Shown: piece after piece, positions 16,619-25,215 of the stretch
How positions within the stretch are numbered: position 1 is the stretch's first letter
Layout: each line of letters starts with the position of its first letter
Source: Ignavibacterium sp037440165
GTDB taxonomy: Bacteria; Bacteroidota; Ignavibacteria; Ignavibacteriales; Ignavibacteriaceae
Assembly: GCF_037440165.1 (NCBI RefSeq)
Contig: NZ_JBBIUQ010000003.1
Coordinates: 123,712 to 187,711 of the forward strand
Reading direction: 5' to 3'
DNA: 64,000 nt
Translations under genes and position numbers: made by a program
Notes under the pieces: model-generated
Database searches by the model: none
Seen by the model: only the letters and a program-made list of their open reading frames with translations
Told to the model about the DNA's origin: nothing

Positions 16619-18268
16619 TTATAATCTCCATTCCCAAATTCTTTGTATAGGTCCAAAAGGATTGATGGTAATATTTTTTATGCGTTTGTTATGACAGACA
16701 ATATTATCAAACCAGTAAAGAAATGTAACCGGCTGCTCTTCTGAAATAGTTTGCTGAAACTTTTTCATCAGATTAATGTACTTTTCTTTTATAAGTTTTT
16801 TCTCCAGCTCAAGAATAATTCTGTCAGCTTCATTGCTTTGATAACCGGCAAAATTCAATTGTGTTTGAGTTAAATCAGAATACCAGTAAGTCTTTAAATC
16901 AAGTGGTAATGGAATAAACCAGGCGAGAATCCATGCATCGAGCTTTCTGTTTAATACACCATCCATCAAAACTCCAAATTCAAGTTTTTCGATAATTACA
17001 TCTACACCAACCTGCTTCAGATTATTTTTTATAACTGTTGCAGCATAATCGCGTAAAGGATTTCCTGATGGAATATTAAGAGTGAATGAAAATTCAAGAC
17101 TTCCCTTCTCCAGAACTCCATTTTGATTTTTATCTGTCCAGCCAGCTTCTTTCAATAAAGTTTTTGCTTTATCGGGATTATACTCAAATCCCTTTAAAGT
17201 ACTGTCGAATTCATTCACAAAAATTTCGGATATTGGTGAATTACAAAGCGAACCATAACCAAGCAGATATTCATCAACTATTTCTTTTCTGTTAATTGCG
17301 TAAGAGAGGGCTTGTCTTACTTTTTTATCACCGAAAAATTTGTGGGGCACAATATTGTTCTTTTCAGAAAAAAGTTTTCCGTCAATATTATTCCAGCCGA
17401 CATACTCAAACTGTCTTCCTTTTACAGATGTGACTGATAAATCTGGGTTTGTGCTGAGTTGCTTTGCATCTGATGGTTTTATGTCTTCAGACAAATCAAC
17501 TTCACCTTTTTTTAACTGTGTAATAATTGATGAATAATCAGAGACAATCTTAAAGATAATCTGGCTGATCATATCTTTATTATAAAGAAAACAATTTTTA
17601 TTTGCCTCGAGGATTACATACTGATTTCTCTCCCACATTTTAAGCTTGTACGGACCACTTGAAACGGGACTGAAGTTGATTTCGGAAGTCTGGATTTCAT
17701 TTCGATTTAATTTCTCGTAAATATGTTTTGGAATAATCGGGAAAGCTAAATCAAAAAGTGAAATGACTTTTTCTGGAAGAAAATTAATTATGAGATGAAA
17801 TGAATCAATCACTGCAAAAGTTTTTTCCAGATCAACTCTGCCATCATCAAAGTGAAAAAAATTTTTAAACATTCCGAAAAATCTGCTCTGAACTTGTGGA
17901 TCAGAGTAGATATCAAAAGAATAAACCACATCATAAGCAGAGATTGTTTTTCCATCACTCCATTTAGAATCCTTTCGCAGAAATATTTCAATTGATGTTG
18001 AATCAGAGTTCCATTGCCATTTTTCCGCAAGCATTGGATATGCTTCCACATCACCTGTCTTTTCATTCCACTTTAAATCAAGCAGGTATAAAAACAAATG
18101 CTCAGTAATTATTCCTTCGTTTATTCCGAAAGCATAAACTGGATTCAATGTCTCAGGCTCAGACTGAATTGCAATTACAACGCGGGATGTTAATGAGGCA
18201 TCTTCTTTTTCACAAGATACGAACAATATAAAGATGAGCGAAAGCAGAAAATAAATTTTCCATCTCAT
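16619..18268 (-). CDS. Peptide-binding lipoprotein of ABC importer (SBP family 5)
   Basis: The 549-residue protein begins with a lipoprotein signal peptide whose lipobox ends FVSC, so it is probably membrane-anchored in the periplasm. The body matches solute-binding family 5 (DppA/OppA): PETLNPVYA near the N-terminus, KWSDGKTISAYDVVYSF, VRQALSYAINRKEIV and the WTDKNQNGVLEKG segment. It captures the importer's substrate. The family takes oligopeptides, dipeptides, nickel or sugars, and sequence alone does not settle which. It is the first gene of the minus-strand operon that ends in the kinase and sigma-54 activator genes, and is divergent from the importer ATPase genes across 94 bp. Confidence 0.88.
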   Translation of the reverse strand: MRWKIYFLLSLIFILFVSCEKEDASLTSRVVIAIQSEPETLNPVYAFGINEGIITEHLFLYLLDLKWNEKTGDVEAYPMLAEKWQWNSDSTSIEIFLRKDSKWSDGKTISAYDVVYSFDIYSDPQVQSRFFGMFKNFFHFDDGRVDLEKTFAVIDSFHLIINFLPEKVISLFDLAFPIIPKHIYEKLNRNEIQTSEINFSPVSSGPYKLKMWERNQYVILEANKNCFLYNKDMISQIIFKIVSDYSSIITQLKKGEVDLSEDIKPSDAKQLSTNPDLSVTSVKGRQFEYVGWNNIDGKLFSEKNNIVPHKFFGDKKVRQALSYAINRKEIVDEYLLGYGSLCNSPISEIFVNEFDSTLKGFEYNPDKAKTLLKEAGWTDKNQNGVLEKGSLEFSFTLNIPSGNPLRDYAATVIKNNLKQVGVDVIIEKLEFGVLMDGVLNRKLDAWILAWFIPLPLDLKTYWYSDLTQTQLNFAGYQSNEADRIILELEKKLIKEKYINLMKKFQQTISEEQPVTFLYWFDNIVCHNKRIKNITINPFGPIQRIWEWRL

Positions 18269-18362
18269 AAATTTGATTGGGCAGTAATTAGTAATAATTC
18301 GTATGATAATTTATAATTTTGAATTGCAATTAAAAAGAACTCTTTTTCAAAGGATATCTTGA

Positions 18363-19049
18363 ATGCTTAAAGCAGAAATCCAAAAGATTTTGATAGTTAG
18401 TAATAATCAGGAAAATATTTTACTGAAAGATGTTTTCTTTGAGCTGATGCAAAACCGGATTTACACAATACTCGGTGAAAATGGGAGCGGTAAATCAACA
18501 TTGATAAAATCACTTACTTTACTTGCTGATAAAAAAGAGTTTAAAGTTGAAGGAAAGATTATTTTCAACGACAAAAATCTTTTCGAATTAACAGAAGACG
18601 AATTAATTCTGCTCAGAAAAAAAAATATCAGATATGTTTTTCAGGATTGCATTAATTCTTTTGACCCGTTAAAAAGTATTGGTTACTATTTTGATAATTT
18701 AGTCGAAGATGATTCGAAGCTTAATTCAATGCTTGAGTACTTTAATCTACCTGCAAGAAAAGAGCTTAGTAAACTTTATCCTTATGAGTTAAGCGGAGGA
18801 ATGGCTCAGAGAATTGCAATCATTCTCGCTTCAATAGCAAATCCGCAATTACTTATACTTGATGAACCAACCTCAGCAGCAGATACTGCAATAATAAATT
18901 TATTTATTCATTTTCTTAAAGAATTTGTTTCAGAGGGAAAAAGAACAGTCCTTGTAGTTACACAAGACTTACTTTTCGCTAAAAAAGTCAGTGATGAAAT
19001 TGCATCAATTGAAAATAATAGTTTAACTGCATTCCAGTTGAATAACTGA
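18363..19049 (+). CDS. ABC importer ATPase (DppD/OppD-like)
   Basis: The 228-residue ATPase has Walker A GENGSGKST, the Q-loop in YVFQD, the signature LSGGMAQRI and Walker B LLILDEPTSA. It lacks the C-terminal oligopeptide-transporter extension usual in DppD (about 320 residues), so it is a short version. It is divergent from the binding-protein gene and followed 11 bp later by a second ATPase gene, so the pair probably forms the motor for the two permeases encoded opposite. Confidence 0.85.
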   Translation: MLKAEIQKILIVSNNQENILLKDVFFELMQNRIYTILGENGSGKSTLIKSLTLLADKKEFKVEGKIIFNDKNLFELTEDELILLRKKNIRYVFQDCINSFDPLKSIGYYFDNLVEDDSKLNSMLEYFNLPARKELSKLYPYELSGGMAQRIAIILASIANPQLLILDEPTSAADTAIINLFIHFLKEFVSEGKRTVLVVTQDLLFAKKVSDEIASIENNSLTAFQLNN

Positions 19050-19060
19050 AAATCACATAT

Positions 19061-19879
19061 ATGAATCGCATAATCTTAAAATGTGAGAATATTACTTATG
19101 AAGCACCTGATGAAAATATTTTCACAACGAAGAAAAAAATAATTCTTAATAATATTTCATTTGAGGTTTTTGAAAACGAAATTCTTTCAATTGCCGGTGA
19201 GTCCGGCAGCGGCAAAACAACACTTGGGAAAATATTAGCAGGAATACTTACTCCTGCAAAAGGTGAGATTAAATATTTTTTCAATCAGCGTGATGGCAGT
19301 AAAAATTATTCAGCAATACAGTTTCTTTTTCAGAACAATGGCGAACTCATAAATCCCTTTCGAACCGTTGAATCTATTTTAAGTGAGGCAATTCAGAAAG
19401 CAGGAATGAATGCATTGGCAAAATCTGTTGATGAGCTTCTTGATTTATTCTCACTTCCTAAGAATATAAAAAATCAGAAAGGATATACGCTCAGCGGTGG
19501 TCAGCAGCAACGAGCAGCATTGGCAAGAATTCTTGCAGTAAATCCTGAAATAATAATACTCGATGAACCATTTTCTGCCCAGGATAAAGAATCAGTTGAA
19601 AATTTTATTTCAATAATCGAAACTTTAAAGAACAAATCGAGAAAAACCATCATTTGTATTTCACACGATATAAAAGCATTGAAACACATTTCTGATAATT
19701 TTATGATTATGAAAGATGGGGAAATTGTTGAAAAAGGAAATGCAAACGAAATATTTTCAAATCCACAACACGACTACACAAAGTTTTTAATTAAAGCTGC
19801 CGGGTATGAGTTATCTGCTGAAGAAGTAAAAACTTTTTTGAAAGAGTATGAACAAAACAAACGCTATAAGAATTCTTGA
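19061..19879 (+). CDS. ABC importer ATPase (DppF/OppF-like)
   Basis: The 272-residue ATPase has Walker A GESGSGKTT, signature LSGGQQQRAALARIL, Walker B IIILDEPFSA and the H-loop CISHD. The C-terminal part (ADEIFSNP-like NANEIFSNPQHDYTKFL) is the short extension typical of the DppF side. It is thought to pair with the preceding ATPase. Its end overlaps the YbaK-like gene by 32 bp, so all three are probably co-transcribed. Confidence 0.87.
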   Translation: MNRIILKCENITYEAPDENIFTTKKKIILNNISFEVFENEILSIAGESGSGKTTLGKILAGILTPAKGEIKYFFNQRDGSKNYSAIQFLFQNNGELINPFRTVESILSEAIQKAGMNALAKSVDELLDLFSLPKNIKNQKGYTLSGGQQQRAALARILAVNPEIIILDEPFSAQDKESVENFISIIETLKNKSRKTIICISHDIKALKHISDNFMIMKDGEIVEKGNANEIFSNPQHDYTKFLIKAAGYELSAEEVKTFLKEYEQNKRYKNS

Positions 19880-20315
19880 ATCACATAAAATTAATTTTGA
19901 AATCGCTGATTATACGGTTGATGACGATAATTTAAGTGGAGAAACGGTTGCTGAAAAAATTGGAGTCAGTCACGAAGAAGTATTTAAAACTCTTGTTGCA
20001 AAAGGAGATAAAATCGGTTATTGTGTTTTTTGTATACCTGTAAATTTCGAGTTGAATCTGAAAAAAGCAGCAAAAGCAAGTAACAATAAAAGTGTAGAAT
20101 TAATTAAAGTGAAGGATTTGTTCCCACTGACGGGATATATTCGCGGCGGCTGCTCTCCTATAGGAATGAAGAAACTGTTTCCAACTTATATTGACGAAAC
20201 AGCACAGTTGTTTGATAAGATTTATGTGAGTGCCGGAGTAAGAGGAATGCAGATTCATATAAATCCGGATAATCTGAAAAATTTAATTAGTGGAGAATTC
20301 GCCGACCTAATTTGA
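19848..20315 (+). CDS. ybaK: YbaK/EbsC-type aminoacyl-tRNA deacylase
   Basis: The 155-residue protein matches the YbaK family, which hydrolyses mischarged Cys-tRNA(Pro). Visible hallmarks are the conserved lysine in FKTLVAKGD, the CVFCIPVNFELNLKKAAKA helix region and the GYIRGGCSPIGMKK loop. It starts 32 bp inside the upstream ATPase gene. Its role is translational proofreading and has no obvious link to the importer beyond shared transcription. Confidence 0.88.
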   Translation: MNKTNAIRILESHKINFEIADYTVDDDNLSGETVAEKIGVSHEEVFKTLVAKGDKIGYCVFCIPVNFELNLKKAAKASNNKSVELIKVKDLFPLTGYIRGGCSPIGMKKLFPTYIDETAQLFDKIYVSAGVRGMQIHINPDNLKNLISGEFADLI

Positions 20316-20440
20316 ATTACTGCTTATTTATCTCTCATTGTGTTGAAAAGTAAATTAAATAGAAAAGACAAAAAACCCGGAATAAACAGTATAAAGCATG
20401 ATTGGATTGAAGTTTAGGGAATATGAAATGACCATAGCTG

Positions 20441-20605
20441 AATGGATGCATGGTTGCATGAATTAATTCTAATTTGAATCCCTAAGGGATGAAATTATTC
20501 TAGAAAAGAATTCCAACGAATTACCATAAAACTCCGAAGGAGTGAAATATAAAAGCTCCCAAATAAGCCAAGCGTGGATTGATGGATGAATGCATGATTG
20601 CATGA
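20441..20605. repeat. Dispersed intergenic repeat, copy A
   Basis: This copy aligns with 40190-40354 over about 165 bp. Shared blocks are CTAATTTGAATCCC, GGGATGAAATTATT and AACTCCGAAGGAGTGAAATA. Two small hairpins stand out: TCCC-TAA-GGGA at 20479-20489 and ACTCC-GAA-GGAGT at 20531-20543, each followed by TGAAAT or GAAAT. Both ends carry a GGATG(A)ATGCATG-TTGCATGAA motif (20444-20462 and 20581-20605). No open frame is conserved between the copies, so this is a non-coding repeat family. Confidence 0.85.
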
Positions 20606-20741
20606 AATTAAAAACCATATAACCTATATCCTTATTCCCTATACTCTAGCAACTATCTTTTTCATTAAAGAAAACTCCAACATTATTTTTTCCATTCAGC
20701 CATAGAATTAAAATCGCTTTAATTATTTTTCCAAAAGAAAA

Positions 20742-20770
20742 TGAAACTTTTTTAAATACAAGAAGTATAA
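20742..20770 (+). promoter_or_regulatory. Possible ECF-type promoter of the sigma factor gene
   Basis: TGAAAC at 20742-20747, followed by a T-run and 17 bp later GTATAA at 20765-20770, resembles autoregulated ECF promoters. The predicted transcript would start almost at the TTG start codon, implying a leaderless message or a different start site. This is a weak call. Confidence 0.3.
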
Positions 20771-20776
20771 AAACAG

Positions 20777-21364
20777 TTGGATAAACAGGAATTAAATCTT
20801 TTGACTGATGAAGAACTGATTCTTGAATTTCAAAAAAGCAATGATCAAAGAGCTTTTGAAATTCTTGTTGAGAGATTTAAGAATCCTTTGATAAACTTTG
20901 TTTTCAGATTTCTTGGTGATTATGAAACTTGTGTTGATGTTGTGCAGGATACATTCGTTAAAGCTTATCGATCTAAAGATTCTTATTCATCAGTCGCAAA
21001 GTTTTCAACATGGATTTACACTATAGCGGGCAACCTTGCACGAAGTGAATATCGAAGGCGAAAAAGAAACAGTTTCTTCTCCATCAATAATTATGGTGAA
21101 GAAGGTGAAAATTATGATATTCCGGATAACAAACTCAGACCAGATGTTAAAGCGGACAGCAAATTCAAGGCACAGAAAATTCAGGAAGCACTGATGAAAT
21201 TAAAAGATGTTTATCGTGAAGCTGTAATACTGAGAGATATTCAGGGATTAAGCTATGAAGAGATTGCAGAAATTCTTAAGATTGAAGAAGGAACTGTAAA
21301 ATCCAGAATTAACAGAGGAAGAGCTCAACTGCAAAAGTATCTGAAAAATATTTACAGAGATTGA
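20777..21364 (+). CDS. ECF-subfamily RNA polymerase sigma factor (RpoE-like)
   Basis: The 195-residue protein has the sigma-70 region 2 (about 25-95, DVVQDTFVKAY and FSTWIYTIAGNLARSEYRRRKR) and region 4 (about 130-190, EEIAEILKIEEGTVKSRI). Regions 1 and 3 are absent, as in ECF factors. The start is TTG; no ATG occurs near the N-terminus and the region 2 motif requires this start or one close to it. It is followed after 6 bp by a single-span membrane protein gene, the usual place of an anti-sigma partner. Confidence 0.9.
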   Translation: MDKQELNLLTDEELILEFQKSNDQRAFEILVERFKNPLINFVFRFLGDYETCVDVVQDTFVKAYRSKDSYSSVAKFSTWIYTIAGNLARSEYRRRKRNSFFSINNYGEEGENYDIPDNKLRPDVKADSKFKAQKIQEALMKLKDVYREAVILRDIQGLSYEEIAEILKIEEGTVKSRINRGRAQLQKYLKNIYRD

Positions 21365-21370
21365 ACAATT

Positions 21371-21985
21371 ATGGAAGAAAATATTAACAAAAAACTATTA
21401 GATGATTTAAGAAATCTCCCAAAAGTTTCTGCACCTGAAAATTTTGATGAAGTGCTTTGGGAAAAAATTTATTCCACTGAGGAAAAGAAAATATCTTTCT
21501 GGCAGAAAATATTTACAACAAACAAACTCATTCCTGCTGCAGCTACTTTTGCTGCTGTTATAATAATCTTTTTTCTAATTCGTTCAAATAACAATGAGTA
21601 TGAAGACCCATTTATGATTGAACCTCCTGTTCGCGAAGATATTATTACTGTATCAACCGATGATGTTGGTGTCAGCAATATGATTGAACAGAAACAAAAA
21701 ATTGAACAGCAGGAATTAAGAACGAATGAATCTGAAAGAAGCGGATTAAAAAAAGAATCTGCCAAACCTGAAAAGGACTCATCATTAAAAGATAATTTGA
21801 CTGAGCCATCAATGGCACCCGAAACATTAAGTAAATCGGCTTCTGCAGTAAATGATGATGTTCAGTTCGGAATTGATAAAGAGGAATTAAACTTTCTGAA
21901 AAGAAATTTATCTGAGCAGAAAAAACAGGAAATACTCGAATTAAAGAGAAAAATCAAAGCCTCCGAAACTCCAAAGGCAGAATAA
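21371..21985 (+). CDS. Single-span membrane protein, possible anti-sigma partner
   Basis: The 204-residue product has a cytoplasmic N-terminus (about 1-50), one membrane helix (about 53-72, PAAATFAAVIIIFFLI) and a charged periplasmic C-terminus rich in Glu, Lys and Ser. No zinc-binding His-Cys-Cys motif of ZAS anti-sigma factors is present. Position directly after the ECF gene and the topology suggest an anti-sigma role, which is an inference. I recognise no family for the C-terminal part. Confidence 0.65.
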   Translation: MEENINKKLLDDLRNLPKVSAPENFDEVLWEKIYSTEEKKISFWQKIFTTNKLIPAAATFAAVIIIFFLIRSNNNEYEDPFMIEPPVREDIITVSTDDVGVSNMIEQKQKIEQQELRTNESERSGLKKESAKPEKDSSLKDNLTEPSMAPETLSKSASAVNDDVQFGIDKEELNFLKRNLSEQKKQEILELKRKIKASETPKAE

Positions 21986-22075
21986 TCCCGTAAGATGTTG
22001 ATAAAAATACTTTGGATTAATTGTCGCTGAAAGATATATTTGTCCACGATTTTTGAAAAAGAAAGGTGATTTGAT

Positions 22076-22324
22076 ATGAAAAAAGGAATTCATCCTGAAT
22101 ACAGACCTGTGGTTTTTCAGGATCCTTCTTGCGATTTTGCAATTTTGACTCGTTCAACAATTAAGACAAACGAAACAATTCAATGGGAAGATGGAAATAC
22201 TTATCCATTAGCAAAGCTTGAAATTTCAAGTGGTTCCCATCCGTTCTTTACCGGAAAACAGAAACTAGTTGATAGCGCTGGTAGAGTCGAAAAGTTCAAG
22301 AGAAAATACAGCAAGAAGAGTTAA
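22076..22324 (+). CDS. rpmE2: Ribosomal protein bL31, type B
   Basis: This 82-residue protein is a type B L31 (MKKGIHPEYRPVVFQD start, SGSHPFFTGKQKLVDSAGRVEKF). It lacks the four zinc-binding cysteines of type A L31, having only Cys20. It is part of the large ribosomal subunit. AAAGGTGA about 7 bp upstream of the ATG serves as a ribosome binding site, and a strong terminator follows. Confidence 0.95.
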   Translation: MKKGIHPEYRPVVFQDPSCDFAILTRSTIKTNETIQWEDGNTYPLAKLEISSGSHPFFTGKQKLVDSAGRVEKFKRKYSKKS

Positions 22325-22345
22325 ATTTTTTACTCACATCTCGAA

Positions 22346-22368
22346 GCCGGTTCAACCGGCTTTTTTGT
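22346..22368 (+). terminator. Intrinsic terminator after rpmE2
   Basis: A GC-rich hairpin (GCCGGTT at 22346-22352 with AACCGGC at 22354-22360; the practical loop is 3 bases) is followed by six T residues. It lies 22 bp past the L31 stop codon. Confidence 0.9.
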
Positions 22369-22492
22369 TTTAAATCAGAATTTCTTCAATCTATTTCAAG
22401 TTAGCGTTAATAATTACCTCATTCCTTAATTTTATAGAGTATCTTACCTCAAAAAGTATTAATTTTCAAACAAATTTTTTAGAAATAATAAA

Positions 22493-23764
22493 ATGCAGAT
22501 TTGCATATTTGAAGATTTAGAATTTTCAAACCTTGAACCTTTGGTTTTTAACCGTCCCGTTTATGATTTACTCTGCGGAACGAGCACACTAAAAGAAAAG
22601 ATTCTGCGCAGTTATGGAAATGTTTCATTTTCACTTCACACCAGACCTTATCTTAAGGAACTTGTTGAATTGCAAAATTCCGGAAATCCTGTTAACAAAA
22701 TTGATGATGATTATTGCCTGTTTCTTAATGGAAGAATAATTGCACCACCGAATCTTTCTGAAATTTTACCGCTCATTGAAACTGAAGACAGAGTTTATGT
22801 TAATGAAGAAACTGTTGTAGCTGCATATCTTTCTGGCGAACGACTGAAGAAGAGAAAAAGTTTTCTGAATGATTTATTTTCAATTTCAGATTTTGAAGGT
22901 GTTCCAATTAAAATTATTGATATTAAATGTGTAAAGTATATATGGGATTTAATAAATCTTAACGGCAATCTGATAAAAGAGGAAGCAGAATTTTTCATTA
23001 ACGGAAACAGAAATAATTATGTGAATATTCTTCAGCCAAGCGTTCACACAATTAAACCTAAAAATATTTTTATTGGCAAAAATGCAAATGTAAAACCCGG
23101 AGTTGTTCTTGATGCATCAAATGGACCAATTATTATTGATGAAGATGTTGAAATATTTCCAAATGCTGTGATTGAAGGTCCTTGTTATATTGGGAAAGGA
23201 AGCAAGATAAAAAGTTGTGCAACAATTTATGAAAATGTTTCTATCGGAGAGATTTGTAAAATTGGCGGCGAAGTTGAACAATCAGTATTTATGCCTTACT
23301 CAAACAAACAGCATTCGGGATTTATTGGTCACGCTTACATTGGAAGCTGGGTTAATCTTGGTGCTGGTACAAACAACAGTGATTTAAAGAACAATTACTC
23401 GCCAGTAGAAGCTACAATTGGCGGACAAGAGATTGAAACAGGATTACAATTTCTCGGCTTGATGATGGGCGATCACTCAAAGTCAGCTATTAACACAATG
23501 TTCAACTCTGGAACTGTTGTGGGATTTTCCTGCAACATCTTTGGTGCTGGTTTTCCAAAGAAATACATTCCTTCATTCAGTTGGGGCGGTGCAGAAAAAA
23601 TGATAACTTATGATTTGAAAAAAAGTATGGAAACCGCAAAGGTAGTTATGGCAAGAAGAAAAGTTGAATTTACAAAAGCAGATGAAGAAGTCTTTAAAAC
23701 AGTATTTGAATTAACAAGTAATGAAAGACAAAAGAGAGGAATATGCATCAATCAGATGAAATGA
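22493..23764 (+). CDS. GlmU-like sugar nucleotidyltransferase/left-handed beta-helix protein
   Basis: The 423-residue protein has an N-terminal region resembling the divergent nucleotidyltransferase family NTP_transf_4 (about 1-170; LVFNRPVYDLL). A left-handed parallel beta-helix of hexapeptide repeats follows (about 190-370; IFIGKNANVKPGVVLDAS). The GHAYIGSWVNLGAGTNNSD stretch resembles the acyltransferase part of GlmU-like proteins. The canonical GlmU N-terminal GTRM-type loop is not seen, so its substrate is uncertain. Its stop overlaps rsmB by 22 bp. A role in cell-envelope sugar metabolism is likely but inferred. Confidence 0.75.
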   Translation: MQICIFEDLEFSNLEPLVFNRPVYDLLCGTSTLKEKILRSYGNVSFSLHTRPYLKELVELQNSGNPVNKIDDDYCLFLNGRIIAPPNLSEILPLIETEDRVYVNEETVVAAYLSGERLKKRKSFLNDLFSISDFEGVPIKIIDIKCVKYIWDLINLNGNLIKEEAEFFINGNRNNYVNILQPSVHTIKPKNIFIGKNANVKPGVVLDASNGPIIIDEDVEIFPNAVIEGPCYIGKGSKIKSCATIYENVSIGEICKIGGEVEQSVFMPYSNKQHSGFIGHAYIGSWVNLGAGTNNSDLKNNYSPVEATIGGQEIETGLQFLGLMMGDHSKSAINTMFNSGTVVGFSCNIFGAGFPKKYIPSFSWGGAEKMITYDLKKSMETAKVVMARRKVEFTKADEEVFKTVFELTSNERQKRGICINQMK

Positions 23765-25191
23765 ATAATAATTCAGGCGAAGAAAATTTATCACAGTTCG
23801 ATGAGCTGTCAGTTGAATCAAAAGAAGAATTCCATCTTGAGGAACACAAAGTTGTAGATCTTTATCAGGGTGTTAGAGGACTCGCAGTCAAAATATTAAA
23901 TCGTGTTGAAAAAACTGATGCATATCTCGAAAAACTTCTAGACCACGAAATGCGTAATTCTGAATTAAGCGGACAAGATAAAGCACTTCTGTATGAGATC
24001 GTTCATGGAATTACAAGATGGATGGGAAGACTTGACTGGATATTAACTGGTTTTTATAAAGGCCAGTTCTCTAAAGCTATTCCAAATCTTAGAAATGGAC
24101 TGAGAGTAGCTTTATATCAGATTTTATTTCTCGATAAAATTCCTGACCACGCAGCTGTTAATGAAGCTGTGGAGTTTGTAAAAAAACTTCAGGGACAGAA
24201 ACCTGCAGATCTAACAAATGCAATTCTCAGAAATATTATCAGAAGTAAAAATGCTATCCGATATCCTGATCCTGATGAAGATTTAATCGGATATCTTGCA
24301 GCATACTATTCACATCCTTCGTGGATGGTTAAAAGATATGTGGAAAAATTCGGAAGAGAAGAAACTGAAAAACTTCTTCTTGCGAATAATGAAAAACCAT
24401 ATCTGACATTAAGAGTAAACGCAATTAAAACTACACCGGAAGAATTTGGAAGACTTCTCGATTCAGTTAATCTGAAATACAGAAGAGGAAATTACAATCC
24501 GGAATTTTTCCAGCTTCAGAATTTAACCAACATTACTGCTTGGGAATATTTTGCTAAGGGATATTTCAACATTCAGGATGAAAGTACAGGATTAGCCTGC
24601 AAGCTTCTTGATGTTCAGCCCGGAATGAATGTTCTTGATATGTGTGCAGCTCCCGGAGGTAAAACTGCATTCCTTGCAGCTTTGATGAAAGATAAAGGTG
24701 AAATTCTAGCAATTGACAAATTTGAAGCAAGACTTAAACTATTAAGAAGAAACATTGAACGACTTGGGTTAACTTGCGTCAAAACAGTTGAAAGTGATGC
24801 TCTGGATTTTGAAGGAGGTCCATTTGATCGTGTTCTTGCTGATGTTCCCTGCTCAGGAACAGGAACACTATCAAAAAAACCTGACATCAAATGGAAAAAA
24901 GATATTTTTGATATTCGAAAGATGACTGAAACGCAGTTAAAGTTACTGAAGAAAGCTGCATCGTTGGTTAAAGTTGGTGGAGCTGTTGTTTATAGTACTT
25001 GTTCTATTGAAACAGAAGAAAATTTTGAAGTGGTCAAAAAGTTTCTGGAAGAAAATCCTGATTTTGAACTTGAATCCGCCAAAGGGAAATTTCCTGATGA
25101 TGTTGTTGATGTAAACGGATGCATTCAGACATTTCCACATCGTCATCAGATGGACGGAGCATTTTCCGCAAAAATAATTCGTAAAAGATAA
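23743..25191 (+). CDS. rsmB: 16S rRNA m5C967 methyltransferase RsmB
   Basis: The 482-residue protein has an N-terminal NusB-like domain (about 40-175) and a C-terminal SAM-dependent RNA m5C methyltransferase domain. Diagnostic motifs are MCAAPGGKTAFL (SAM binding), ADVPCSGTGTLSKKPD (motif IV cysteine) and YSTCSIETEEN (motif VI cysteine). It methylates C967 of 16S rRNA. The first ATG is at 23743; another at 23761 overlaps the upstream stop as ATGA and could be the real start, since the first 35 residues are acidic and poorly conserved. Confidence 0.92.
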   Translation: MHQSDEMNNNSGEENLSQFDELSVESKEEFHLEEHKVVDLYQGVRGLAVKILNRVEKTDAYLEKLLDHEMRNSELSGQDKALLYEIVHGITRWMGRLDWILTGFYKGQFSKAIPNLRNGLRVALYQILFLDKIPDHAAVNEAVEFVKKLQGQKPADLTNAILRNIIRSKNAIRYPDPDEDLIGYLAAYYSHPSWMVKRYVEKFGREETEKLLLANNEKPYLTLRVNAIKTTPEEFGRLLDSVNLKYRRGNYNPEFFQLQNLTNITAWEYFAKGYFNIQDESTGLACKLLDVQPGMNVLDMCAAPGGKTAFLAALMKDKGEILAIDKFEARLKLLRRNIERLGLTCVKTVESDALDFEGGPFDRVLADVPCSGTGTLSKKPDIKWKKDIFDIRKMTETQLKLLKKAASLVKVGGAVVYSTCSIETEENFEVVKKFLEENPDFELESAKGKFPDDVVDVNGCIQTFPHRHQMDGAFSAKIIRKR

Positions 25192-25215
25192 TTTATTAAC
25201 AAAAGTATAATAACT

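Larger units (their letters stand above)
20316..20776. other. Non-coding interval with dispersed repeat
   Basis: No credible gene is seen in these 461 bp. The central part (20441-20605) is a repeat shared with 40190-40354, listed separately. The right end (20742-20776) is the probable promoter region of the ECF sigma gene. The rest is AT-rich without further recognisable structure. Confidence 0.7.

Noticed and set aside
20395..20640. Possible CRISPR-like short repeats (GGATGAATGCATG motifs)
   Set aside because: Spacing is irregular, the motifs differ, and the same arrangement recurs at 40076-40354 as a dispersed repeat; no cas genes are present.
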